A DNA stretch of 64,000 bases from Terrabacter sp. Ter38 (GCF_024519435.1 NZ_JALJRZ010000004.1:248001-312000); one strand, 5' to 3'. Counted from the stretch's first letter, positions 41,362 through 49,143 are shown. Notes: generated from the letters alone by a model not told the origin. Numbers and translations are program-made.

Positions 41362-41430
41362 CAACACACCGAGAAGGTCGCAACACACCGTGGTCGGATC
41401 ACGGGGTGTTGCGACCTTCTCGGTGTGTTG
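41362..41430. repeat. 25-bp perfect inverted repeat in a divergent intergenic region
   Basis: Arms 41362-41386 and 41406-41430 are exact complements (first arm starts CAACACACCGAGAAGG). After one mismatch, CCGTG/CACGG adds five more pairs. It lies between the start of the VOC gene (41286, minus) and the methyltransferase start (41455, plus), so it terminates neither. If transcribed toward the methyltransferase it forms a very stable 5' leader hairpin. Confidence 0.8.
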
Positions 41431-41454
41431 CGGGGATGGGATGCTGGGCCGGCC

Positions 41455-42321
41455 ATGACGAAGATGACGAACCCGACCCACGCCTCCCGCGAGCTCACCA
41501 TCACGTCCGCGTCCAACCCGCGCCTCAAGGGCCTGCTCTCCCTGCGCCGCCGACGCACGCGCGAGGAGACCGGCCAGACGCTCGTCGAGGGCTACGAGGA
41601 GATCGGCCTCGCCCTGTCGGCCGGCGTGCGCCCGGGGACCGTCTACGTCTGCGAGGAGCTCTTCAGCCCCGCCGGCCAAGCCGGGAGCCAGGACATCGGC
41701 CACCAGACCGACCTGCTCGCGCGCCTGCGCGACGACCGCGTCGAGGTCGTGCACCTCAGCCGCGGCGCTTTCGAGAAGGTCAGCTATCGCGAGGGACCCG
41801 ACGGCCTCATCGCCGTCGTCGACCGCATCGGCGTCTCCCTCGGCGACCTGCGCGTCGACGGGCCCGACCACCTCACCCTGCTCAGCCAGGGCGTCGAGAA
41901 GCCCGGCAACCTCGGCGCCATGCTCCGCACCGCCGACGCCGCGGGGGTCGACGCCGTCGTGGCGGCCGACCCCGTCACCGACTGGGGCAACCCCAACGTC
42001 GTGCGCGCCAGCAAGGGCACGGTCTTCGCCGTGCCGGCCGCGAGCGCGACGACGGCCGACGCGCTCGAGTGGCTCGCGAGCCACGACATCCGGCTCGTCG
42101 TCACGACCCCGGAGACCGACGTGCTGCACACCGACGTCGACTACACCGGCCGCGTGGCCATCGCCGTCGGCAGCGAGAAGCACGGCGCCGACCGCACCCT
42201 GCTCGACGCCGCGACCCATCGCGTCCGGATTCCCATGCACGGCAAGGCCAACAGCCTCAACGTCGCCGCATCGGCCGCGATCGTGCTCTACGAGGCGGTC
42301 CGCCAACGCGACGCGCGCTGA
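41455..42321 (+). CDS. TrmH/SpoU family RNA 2'-O-methyltransferase
   Basis: The 288-residue protein has an N-terminal substrate-binding part (ITSASNPRLKGLLSLRRRRTREETGQTLVEG) and a SPOUT knot domain. The knot motifs are LLSQGVEKPGNLGAMLRTADAAGVDAVV (motif 1), GRVAIAVGSEKHGADR (motif 2) and IPMHGKANSLNVAASAAIVLYE (motif 3, SAM binding). It methylates ribose in rRNA or tRNA. ATG 41464 is an alternative start. Confidence 0.9.
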   Translation: MTKMTNPTHASRELTITSASNPRLKGLLSLRRRRTREETGQTLVEGYEEIGLALSAGVRPGTVYVCEELFSPAGQAGSQDIGHQTDLLARLRDDRVEVVHLSRGAFEKVSYREGPDGLIAVVDRIGVSLGDLRVDGPDHLTLLSQGVEKPGNLGAMLRTADAAGVDAVVAADPVTDWGNPNVVRASKGTVFAVPAASATTADALEWLASHDIRLVVTTPETDVLHTDVDYTGRVAIAVGSEKHGADRTLLDAATHRVRIPMHGKANSLNVAASAAIVLYEAVRQRDAR

Positions 42322-42461
42322 CCGGACGGCCCTCCGGGAGCCAGCGGGACGGCATACGAGATGACACTCAGGTTTCATTCATGTGACGCGTGTGACGAGC
42401 CCCGCAAGAGACGGGGAGGGGTGGTCAAGAGCACCCCTTGGCGTGTGTCACGATGTTCTGT

Positions 42462-43097
42462 ATGCGAGTTGACCACGTCTCCTATGCAGCGGAGGCCGGT
42501 GGCCTCAAGGCCACAGCCGCCCGACTGTCCGAGCTCATCGGCGTCGCGCCGGTCGACGGAGGGGTGCATCCCCGGTTCGGCACGCGCAACGTGATCTTCC
42601 CCTTGGCCAAGGACCACTACCTCGAGGTCGTCGAGGTGCTGGACCACCCGGCCTCCGACAAGGCCCCCTTCGGGCAGGCCGTCCGCGCCGCGTCCGAGGC
42701 CGGCGGTGGCTGGCTCGGCTGGGTCGTCGCCGTCGACGACATCGCCGTGGTCGAGCAGCGCCTCGGCCGCGAGTCGGTCCCGGGCAACCGGCACCGTCCC
42801 GACGGCACCGAGCTCAAGTGGCGCCAGCTCGGCATCAAGGGCCTCATGGCGGACCCCCAGGTCCCCTACTTCATCGAGTGGGACGACATGACGGTGCACC
42901 CCTCCGCGGGCGCCGACACGTCGGTCTCCATCGACAACCTCCAGATCGCCGGTGACCCCAAGCGCGTGCGCGAGTGGCTCGGCCCGGAGGACACCTTCGA
43001 CAAGGGCGGCATCGACTTCACCTTCGTCGCCCCACACGGCACGCCGGGTCTGCTGTCGGTCACCTTCGACACCCCGGCCGGCAAGGTCACCATCTGA
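42462..43097 (+). CDS. VOC family protein (glyoxalase-like domain)
   Basis: The 211-residue protein begins MRVDHVSYAAEAGGLKATAARLSELIGV and continues with GTRNVIFPLAKDHYLEVVEVLDHP, which is typical of the single-chain glyoxalase-like fold with His and Glu ligands. The C-terminal half contains IDNLQIAGDPKRVREWLG. Function unknown. There is no strong RBS; GATGTT a few bases before the ATG could be a -10 of a near-leaderless message. Confidence 0.8.
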   Translation: MRVDHVSYAAEAGGLKATAARLSELIGVAPVDGGVHPRFGTRNVIFPLAKDHYLEVVEVLDHPASDKAPFGQAVRAASEAGGGWLGWVVAVDDIAVVEQRLGRESVPGNRHRPDGTELKWRQLGIKGLMADPQVPYFIEWDDMTVHPSAGADTSVSIDNLQIAGDPKRVREWLGPEDTFDKGGIDFTFVAPHGTPGLLSVTFDTPAGKVTI

Positions 43098-43118
43098 CCG
43101 AGTCACCAACTCGCACGC

Positions 43119-43153
43119 GAACGGCGGTCACCCCTTCGGGGTGGCCGCCGTTC
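43119..43153 (+). terminator. 16-bp hairpin after the VOC gene
   Basis: GAACGGCGGTCACCCC (43119-43134) pairs with GGGGTGGCCGCCGTTC (43138-43153) around a TTC loop, with one G-T wobble. It begins 21 nt after the stop. Confidence 0.7.
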
Positions 43154-43220
43154 GTCGTCCCGAGGGCGTATGCCGTGTCGCGGACCGGGCAGCCGCGCGC
43201 GGTTCGGTTACGGTGCCTGA

Positions 43221-43910
43221 ATGCCGCTGGAGCTGCCGGTGCCGGGACGCGACCGTCGGGGGGCCGTGCCGTCCCTCGACCTCGAGACGCTGCCCCGCGA
43301 GGTGCGCGCGGCGGTGGAGGCGATGGTCGCCGGTCACGAGGTCGTGCTCCGCCGCGACGGGCGTGAGATCGGCGTGCTCGTGCACCAGCCGAGCGTCCTG
43401 GTGGGCACCGTCGTGGGCGGACCGGAGCCGGATCGGGTCGGTCGCGAGGACGACGGTCGTGGTCCGGAGCGGGTGCCCGAGGGGGTCGTGGTGGTGGCGA
43501 CCGCGACGAAGCTGTCGACGGCCGCGCGCCAGCGACTCTCCGACGAGCTGGGCGACGGCTACATCGTCCTCGACCTGCTCAGGGCCCCGACGAGCGCCGA
43601 CGTCGTGCTGACCCACCCGGTGAGCCCGCAGCTGCTCGGGTCGCTGCGCGGGATGTTCCCCCGGGCCCGGATCATCGTCACCGAGATCGAGGACGACGAG
43701 CTCGGCGTCAGCGCACCGGGCCCCGTCAGCCGCCTGCTCGACGCGGGGGCGTCGGCCTACCTGCCGCCCCGCCCGCTGCGCGAGGTGGCCGCGAACGTCC
43801 ATGCGTACCTGACCGGCTCCGGTGCGCCGCAGCTCACGGCCGGCGACTCGGGGACGCCGCCGCGTGGGGCGCTGGGGTCGTCGCCCGGGGACGCCCCGCC
43901 TCCCGGTTGA
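43221..43910 (+). CDS. hypothetical protein with Phd-like N-terminus
   Basis: The 229-residue protein is not a family I can name. Residues 17-55 (LDLETLPREVRAAVEAMVAGHEVVLRRDGREIGVLV) resemble a Phd/RelB-type antitoxin strand-helix unit. Residues 85-200 look like an alpha/beta receiver-like fold (VVVVATATKLS, YIVLDLL, ARIIVTEIEDDELG, AGASAYLPPRPLREVAANV), but without a clear phospho-Asp set. A Pro/Gly tail ends it. No toxin gene is adjacent. TACGGT lies six bases before the ATG, so it is probably leaderless. Confidence 0.7.
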   Translation: MPLELPVPGRDRRGAVPSLDLETLPREVRAAVEAMVAGHEVVLRRDGREIGVLVHQPSVLVGTVVGGPEPDRVGREDDGRGPERVPEGVVVVATATKLSTAARQRLSDELGDGYIVLDLLRAPTSADVVLTHPVSPQLLGSLRGMFPRARIIVTEIEDDELGVSAPGPVSRLLDAGASAYLPPRPLREVAANVHAYLTGSGAPQLTAGDSGTPPRGALGSSPGDAPPPG

Positions 43911-43976
43911 GGTAGCCGCGCCGCTGAGACTGCCGCGCGTTCACGTCGACCGACAGTGTCGTGCCCGCGGCGTCTG

Positions 43977-44315
43977 TCAGGACTCGACGCAGAACTCGTT
44001 GCCCTCGGGGTCGGCCATGACCACGACGTCGCCGTCGCGACCGGTGACGGTCGCGCCCAGGGCGACGAGACGCTCGACCTCGGCCTCGACGGTGTCCATG
44101 GTGCGCAGGTCGAAGTGCTGCCGGTTCTTCGCGGTCTTGGGCTCGGGGACGGGCTGGAACCACAGGGTCGGGCCGCCCCAGCCTGCCGGCTCGACCCAGG
44201 CCCGCTCGTCCGTGCTGTCCTCGTCGACGTTCGAGCCGAGGGCGGCGGCCCAGAAATTCGCGAGCCGCAACGGCTCGGCGCAGTCGAACGTCACCGACTT
44301 CACGAAGGCCACCAT
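43977..44315 (-). CDS. VOC family protein
   Basis: The 112-residue protein is a single VOC module: VAFVKSVTFDCAEPLRLANFWAAALG, WVEPAGWGGPTLWFQPVPEPK, QHFDLRT and VVMADPEGNEFCVES. This is the common actinobacterial glyoxalase-like form. TAGGTT lies six bases before ATG 44315 on the minus strand, consistent with a leaderless message. Confidence 0.85.
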   Translation of the reverse strand: MVAFVKSVTFDCAEPLRLANFWAAALGSNVDEDSTDERAWVEPAGWGGPTLWFQPVPEPKTAKNRQHFDLRTMDTVEAEVERLVALGATVTGRDGDVVVMADPEGNEFCVES

Positions 44316-44352
44316 GACCCGAACCTAGCCGCCACCGGTCGCCACCACCCGC

Positions 44353-44395
44353 TTGAGGTATCCGAGGTGCCGGACTCGCGGTCGCGATACCTCAA
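44353..44395 (-). terminator. 10-bp hairpin after copA
   Basis: TTGAGGTATC (44353-44362) pairs with GATACCTCAA (44386-44395). It lies 28 nt beyond the copA stop (44423) on the minus strand. Confidence 0.6.
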
Positions 44396-44422
44396 CCCGG
44401 GCGCGCAGGGCTGAGCAGCGCG

Positions 44423-46900
44423 TCAGCGGCCCCAGCGCTTGAGGCGCAGCGAGTTGCTGACGACGAGCACCGACGACAGGGCCATCGTCGCGCCGGCGAT
44501 CATCGGGTTGAGCAGGCCGAACGCGGCGAGCGGGATGGCGGCGGTGTTGTAGCCGAAGGCCCAGGCGAGGTTCTGCTTGATGATGCGCAACGTCTCGCGG
44601 GAGAGACCGATCGCGTCACCGACGGCGTCGAGGTCGGTGCGCACGAGGACGATGTCGGCCGAGTCCATGGCGACGTCGGTGCCCGAGCCCATCGCGAGAC
44701 CGAGGTCGGCCTGGGCGAGGGCGGCGGCGTCGTTGACGCCGTCGCCGACCATGGCGACGACCCGGCCGGACTTCTGCAGCTCGGTGACGACGGCGTGCTT
44801 CTGCGCCGGCAGCACGTCGGCGCGCACGTTGGAGGCGTCGATGCCGACCTGCTCGGCGACGCTGCGCGCGTTGGAGGCGCTGTCGCCGGTGAGCAGGTAG
44901 GGCGTCAGGCCGAGGGCCCGGAGCCGGGCGATCGCGGCCGTGGACGAGTCGCGCACCGTGTCCTCGACGGTGAGAGCCGCCTGGGCGACGCCGTCCCAGC
45001 CGACGTAGACGGTCGTGCCGGCGTGACTGCGGGCGTGGGCGACGAGCTCGGGGTCGACGCTCTCGAAGAGGACGGCCTTGCCGACCGTGACCTCGGTGTC
45101 CTTGATCCGCGCCGTCGCCCCCTCGCCCGGGTTCGACTGGAAGTCGCGGATGCGCGGCAGGTCGAGCTTGGCCAGCCGGGCGCCGTCGACGACGGCCTGC
45201 GCGATGGGGTGCTCGCTGCCCTGCTCGACGGCGGCGGCCGCGATGAGGGCGGCCTTCTTGGAGAGCTTGCCGCGCACGGAGATGCTCCGTAGTCGCAGCT
45301 CGCCGGTCGTCACCGTGCCCGTCTTGTCGAGCACGACGGTGTCGACGCGGCGCGTGTCCTCGAGCACCTGCGGCCCCTTGATGAGCGTGCCGAGCTGGGC
45401 GCCGCGGCCGGTTCCGACGAGCAGCGCGGTCGGCGTGGCCAGACCGAGGGCGCAGGGGCAGGCGATGATGAGCACCGTCACGGCGACGGCCAGCGACGTG
45501 CCGAGGTCGTGGCCCGTGAGGAGCCAGGCGACGAAGGTGACGACGGCGATGACGAGGACGACCGGGACGAAGATCGCGGAGACGCGGTCGGCGAGCCGCT
45601 GGACGTCGGCCTTGCCGGTCTGGGCGGTCTCGACGAGACGCTGGATGCCGGCCAGCATCGTGTCGGCGCCGACCTTGCGGGCCTCGACGACGATGCGTCC
45701 GGTCGTGTTGATCGAGCCGCCCGTGACCTCGTCGCCGGGGGAGACGTCGACGGGCGTCGACTCGCCGGTGACGAGGCTCGCGTCGACCGCGCTCGACCCG
45801 TCGCGCACCGTGCCGTCGGTCGCGACCTTCTCACCGGGCCGGACGACGAACTGGTCGCCGACGACGAGCTGGTCGACGGGGATGCGCAGCTCGCTCGTGA
45901 TCCGCGACTGGGGGTCGATGCGCAGGACGGAGACGTCCTTGGCGCCGAGGTCGAGCAGCGAGCGCAGGGCGTCCTTGCCGGAGTCCTTGGCGCGCGCCTC
46001 GAGGAAGCGGCCGACGAGCAGGAACGTCGTGACGACCGCGGCGACCTCGAAGTAGAGGTGCATGCCGCCCTGGAGCAGCTCGACGACGGAGTAGCCCCAG
46101 GCAGCGAGCACCCCGAGGGACACGAGGGTGTCCATCGTCGAGGCGAGGTGACGGGCGTTGACGGCAGCGGCGCGGTGGAACGGCCACGCGCACCAGAAGA
46201 CGACGGGCGTCGCGAGGAGCAGCTCGAGCCACGGGCTCGCCCCGAACGTCGGCAGCACCATGGCGAGCAGCAGCACCGGGATCGTCAGCGCGATGGCGAC
46301 GACGAGCCGGGGCTTGAGGACGTCCTGCGCGGGCGTGTGGTCGAGGTGGTTCTCAACGGAGCCGCCGCGACCCGTCCCGGCCTCGTGACCCGCCTGACCG
46401 GAGGGGCCCGCGTGGTCCTCGTGCGCTGCGGGCGGCGTCGGGGTCGTCGCGGGACCGGCGTCGACCGTCGTGGTCGCAGCGGCGGCGCGGACCTTCCGGC
46501 GAGCCAACTCCTGGGCGCGCAGCTTCTCGAGCAGCGCACCGGCGGCGGGCCTCGCCACCTCGCCACCCGGGGAGCCGCCCGGGGCACTGTCGGACGACAC
46601 GGCATACGTGCTCGGGGCGGTGGGGGCCGGCGGCGCAGGGCGAGAGCCGTCGATGACGGTGGCGCCGTAGCCGGTCTTCTTCACCTCGGCGACGATCTGC
46701 TCGATCGTGACGGGGGCGGTGAACGAGACGAGGGCCTTCTCGGTGGCGAGGTTGACGGTTGCGGACTCGACGCCGGCGACCTTCGACAGCTTGCGCTCGA
46801 TGCGGGCCGAGCAGGAGGCGCAGGTCATGCCGGTGATGGCGAGGCGGACCTCGTCGGGGGTCCGCTCGGCCGTGGTCACCGGCGCCTGGCCCTCGGTCAT
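44423..46900 (-). CDS. copA: copper-translocating P-type ATPase
   Basis: The 825-residue ATPase has one N-terminal heavy-metal domain with GMTCASC (Cys27, Cys30). A flexible linker of about 100 residues rich in Ala, Pro and His follows, then eight membrane helices with the transport CPC motif (IIACPCALGLATPTALLVG). Catalytic motifs are VTGEST, DKTGTVTTGE (phospho-Asp), GSEHPIAQA and GDGVNDAAALAQADLGLAMGSG. It exports Cu(I). The start overlaps the copZ stop (ATGA). Confidence 0.95.
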   Translation of the reverse strand: MTEGQAPVTTAERTPDEVRLAITGMTCASCSARIERKLSKVAGVESATVNLATEKALVSFTAPVTIEQIVAEVKKTGYGATVIDGSRPAPPAPTAPSTYAVSSDSAPGGSPGGEVARPAAGALLEKLRAQELARRKVRAAAATTTVDAGPATTPTPPAAHEDHAGPSGQAGHEAGTGRGGSVENHLDHTPAQDVLKPRLVVAIALTIPVLLLAMVLPTFGASPWLELLLATPVVFWCAWPFHRAAAVNARHLASTMDTLVSLGVLAAWGYSVVELLQGGMHLYFEVAAVVTTFLLVGRFLEARAKDSGKDALRSLLDLGAKDVSVLRIDPQSRITSELRIPVDQLVVGDQFVVRPGEKVATDGTVRDGSSAVDASLVTGESTPVDVSPGDEVTGGSINTTGRIVVEARKVGADTMLAGIQRLVETAQTGKADVQRLADRVSAIFVPVVLVIAVVTFVAWLLTGHDLGTSLAVAVTVLIIACPCALGLATPTALLVGTGRGAQLGTLIKGPQVLEDTRRVDTVVLDKTGTVTTGELRLRSISVRGKLSKKAALIAAAAVEQGSEHPIAQAVVDGARLAKLDLPRIRDFQSNPGEGATARIKDTEVTVGKAVLFESVDPELVAHARSHAGTTVYVGWDGVAQAALTVEDTVRDSSTAAIARLRALGLTPYLLTGDSASNARSVAEQVGIDASNVRADVLPAQKHAVVTELQKSGRVVAMVGDGVNDAAALAQADLGLAMGSGTDVAMDSADIVLVRTDLDAVGDAIGLSRETLRIIKQNLAWAFGYNTAAIPLAAFGLLNPMIAGATMALSSVLVVSNSLRLKRWGR

Positions 46901-47118
46901 CGGAGGCTGTAGCCGGCCTCGGCGACGGCGTCCGCGATGGCGGACGGGTCGAGGGGGGCCTCGCTCGTGATGGTGACGGGGGAGTCCTCGCCGGGGTGCA
47001 GGTCGACCGCGACCGCGACGACGCCGGGCAGCGCCGAAAGCTCACCGCTCACGGCGGCGGTGCAGTGGCCGCACGTCATGCCGGTGACGGTGACCTCGGT
47101 CTGGGTGGTGGTGCTCAT
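46897..47118 (-). CDS. copZ: copper chaperone, heavy-metal-associated domain
   Basis: The 73-residue HMA protein has the metal loop VTVTGMTCGHCTAAVSGELS (Cys15, Cys18) and a ferredoxin-like fold ending AEAGYSLR. It would deliver Cu(I) to CopA or to CsoR. It is separated from csoR by 34 bp and overlaps copA by 4 nt, forming csoR-copZ-copA. GGAGGCACCCG precedes the ATG. Confidence 0.92.
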   Translation of the reverse strand: MSTTTQTEVTVTGMTCGHCTAAVSGELSALPGVVAVAVDLHPGEDSPVTITSEAPLDPSAIADAVAEAGYSLR

Positions 47119-47152
47119 CGGGTGCCTCCTCGGGCGGTGGTCGGTGGGGTGC

Positions 47153-47434
47153 TCAGCTGCGCACGAGTCGGGCAATGGCCTCCGAGGCCTCGCGCACCTT
47201 CTCGGCAGCAGCCTCGTCGGACTCTCGGGCGGCATCGACGACGCAGTGGGCGACGTGGTCCTCGAGCAGGCCGAGGCTGACCGCCTGCAGCGCCTTGGTG
47301 ATGGCGCTGACCTGGGTCAGGATGTCGATGCAGTAGGTGTCGGTGTCGACCATCTTCTGCACCCCCCGCACCTGACCCTCGATGCGGCGCAGCCGCTTCA
47401 GGTAGTCGTCCTTGCTGCCGGCGTATCCAGCCAT
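47153..47434 (-). CDS. csoR: copper-sensing repressor CsoR
   Basis: The 93-residue all-helical repressor has YLKRLRRIEGQVRGVQKMVD at the start and the Cu(I) ligand set Cys35, His60 and Cys64 (TYCIDILTQ, EDHVAHCVVD). Cu(I) binding releases it from DNA. AGGAGGTGCC precedes ATG 47434. The operator at 47461-47477 lies just upstream, so it controls its own operon. Confidence 0.95.
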   Translation of the reverse strand: MAGYAGSKDDYLKRLRRIEGQVRGVQKMVDTDTYCIDILTQVSAITKALQAVSLGLLEDHVAHCVVDAARESDEAAAEKVREASEAIARLVRS

Positions 47435-47460
47435 GGCACCTCCTCGTCCTCCTCAACAGG

Positions 47461-47477
47461 ATACCCCTCTGGGGTAT
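47461..47477 (-). promoter_or_regulatory. CsoR operator ATACCCC-TCT-GGGGTAT
   Basis: A perfect 7-bp inverted repeat with a 3-bp centre, rich in the C and G runs typical of CsoR/RcnR operators. It is centred 35 bp before the csoR start. Confidence 0.85.
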
Positions 47478-47487
47478 TCCCCTCCCG

Positions 47488-47895
47488 TCACGGACCGCCG
47501 AGCACCTCCTTCGCCAGCCGCTTCGGCGCCTTGGTCAGCCACGCGTCGGTGACGACCTCGCGGATCTCCTCCGCCGTGAGCCTGCCGAGGTCCCGCTCGA
47601 GCAGGAGCACGGCGTTGTAGCCGTTCCAGTGCGGCGTCGTGAACCACGGGGAGTCAGGGTCGGCGACCATCGACTCCTTGTCCTCGGGCGTGCACATGAA
47701 GGCGAGGACGTCGTCGTAGGGCTCGCCCGTCTCGGGGTCGACGGCGTCCTTGCGCGGACCGCGGGCGAAGGCGAAGGTCTTGCCCCTGACCTGGAAGCCC
47801 GGTCGACCGCCGACCGGTGGGTCGCGGGTCACCTCGGGCAGCGCGGCGGCTGCCTCGTCGACGTCACTGAGCCGGGCGGGACGCGAGCGGGCCAT
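47488..47895 (-). CDS. MmcQ/YjbR family protein
   Basis: The 135-residue protein has VDEAAAALPEVTRDPPVGGRPGFQVRGKTFAFARG, then a MmcQ-like YDDVLAFMCTPEDKESMVAD, WFTTPHWNGYNAVLL and a C-terminal helix TAEEIREVVTDAWLTKAPKRL. It is a second member of the family beside 8985-9395. TAACGT lies eight bases before ATG 47895, so it may be leaderless. Confidence 0.85.
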   Translation of the reverse strand: MARSRPARLSDVDEAAAALPEVTRDPPVGGRPGFQVRGKTFAFARGPRKDAVDPETGEPYDDVLAFMCTPEDKESMVADPDSPWFTTPHWNGYNAVLLLERDLGRLTAEEIREVVTDAWLTKAPKRLAKEVLGGP

Positions 47896-48016
47896 GCCTT
47901 CGCACGTTAGCCCGCCGGACGGCATACCTGAAGGGGCCACGCGCACTCCCTGGCCAGAGGTCGACGGATCCGGCCAAACCGGTCACGAAAGTCGCGGTTC
48001 GGGCGTATTTTTTGGG

Positions 48017-48922
48017 GTGAGCAGCCCACCTCGATGTGTGGGGGTTAGCGTGGCCGTCTCGGGGCTCAGACTCAATCTTCTCGGTGCTCCGACGCTCGTC
48101 TCGGGAGACGATCCCGTGGCGCTGTCGCCGGGTACCGCGGTGCTCGTCGCCTATCTCGCGCTCGCACCACGCGAGGGGCGCCAACGCGCGGTCGCGGCTG
48201 CCCAGCTCTTCGCCGACTGCCCCGAGGACTCGGCCCGCCGCCGGTTCAACACCGCCGTCTGGCGGCTCCAGTCCGAGGTGCGCGCGAGCACGGGCGTCGA
48301 GCTCGTCGGCCGCTCCGGTGGACGGTCGGTCGCGTTGAGCCGGGCCGTGCCGATGACCGTCGACGCGGTCCGCTTCGAGGACCTGCTGGCTCCCGTCCTG
48401 CGCCGCAACGTCGTCGACCTCACGGACGACGACGTCCACCGGCTCGAGGACGCCGTCGCGCTGCACCGCGGCCGGCTCGTCGAGGTCTGCGACGACGAGT
48501 GGGTGCTCGGGGCGCGACACCGCATCGAGACCCTCTACCTCACCGCCCTCGACTACCTCGTCCAGCACCACGGCAACCGCGGCGACGTCGCCGCCGTCGA
48601 CCGCTACGGGACGCTCGCGCTCGCCGTCGAGCCGCTGCGCGAGGACATCCACCGCCACCTCATGGGCGCCTACGCGGCGTCCGGCCGGCACGATCTCGTC
48701 GAGCGGCAGTTCGAGCAGTGCCGCCTGACGCTGCTCGCGGAGCTCGGCGCCGACCCGATGCCCGAGACGGTCGCGCTCTACGCCCGGATCACCCGGGGCG
48801 ACGCCGGCCAGGCCGCGTCGGTGGCCGCGCTCGTCGCCGAGCTCGAACGGGCCCGACGCGAGGTCGTGCGCCTCGCCGAGATCGTCGACCGCGCGCTCGA
48901 CCGCCTGCACCGCATGCCCTGA
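48017..48922 (+). CDS. SARP-type (BTAD) transcriptional regulator, probable eCIS activator
   Basis: The 301-residue protein has an OmpR-like winged helix (residues about 14-105: LRLNLLGAPTLVS, then FADCPEDSARRRFNTAVWRLQSEV) and a BTAD domain (about 120-255: VDLTDDDVHRLEDAVALHRGRL, ALAVEPLREDIHRHLMGAYAASGRHDLVERQFEQCR, LLAELGADPMPETVALYARI). A C-terminal helix of about 30 residues is likely a coiled coil. No ATPase module follows. GTG 48017 lies five bases after TATTTT, the most AT-rich stretch nearby; GTG 48038 and 48050 are alternatives. It heads the eCIS cluster. Confidence 0.85.
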   Translation: MSSPPRCVGVSVAVSGLRLNLLGAPTLVSGDDPVALSPGTAVLVAYLALAPREGRQRAVAAAQLFADCPEDSARRRFNTAVWRLQSEVRASTGVELVGRSGGRSVALSRAVPMTVDAVRFEDLLAPVLRRNVVDLTDDDVHRLEDAVALHRGRLVEVCDDEWVLGARHRIETLYLTALDYLVQHHGNRGDVAAVDRYGTLALAVEPLREDIHRHLMGAYAASGRHDLVERQFEQCRLTLLAELGADPMPETVALYARITRGDAGQAASVAALVAELERARREVVRLAEIVDRALDRLHRMP

Positions 48923-48967
48923 CGGGCAACGAGGGCGTATGCCGTGTCGCCGGGAGCGGCATGAGGT

Positions 48968-49044
48968 GGCCTCTCGACGTGACGAGGTGGGCCGGACGTG
49001 GCCTCTCGACGTGACGAGGTGGGCCGGACGTGGCCTCTCGACGG
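48968..49044 (+). repeat. 32-bp tandem direct repeat (2.4 copies)
   Basis: Copies start at 48968 and 49000, each 32 bp and beginning GGCCTCTCGACGTGACGAGG. A third partial copy covers 49032-49044. It lies between the SARP gene and the first eCIS gene. The word CGTGGCCTCTCGACG also occurs, reversed, in the LacI insertion at 18885-18899. Confidence 0.85.
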
Positions 49045-49055
49045 TGGGGTCGGTG

Positions 49056-49127
49056 GTGATCAGGCGGTGAGCAGGCGGTGAGCGGGTCGTGATCGGGGGG
49101 CGCGGGTCTCGTGAGCGGTCGGTGATC
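49056..49127 (+). promoter_or_regulatory. 11-bp phased GTGA(T/G)C array, probable SARP binding region
   Basis: GTGATC or GTGAGC occurs at 49056, 49067, 49078, 49089, 49111 and 49122, exactly 11 bp or 22 bp apart; only the 49100 position is missing. SARP regulators bind direct repeats spaced one helical turn (11 bp). The array sits between the SARP gene and the eCIS operon and ends 16 bp before the GTG at 49144. Confidence 0.75.
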
Positions 49128-49143
49128 GGTTGCCGGGACGCTC

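Noticed and set aside
48968-49044. CRISPR-like direct repeats
   Set aside because: The 32-bp units are contiguous with no spacers, there are only 2.4 copies and no cas genes, so they are a tandem repeat, not an array.
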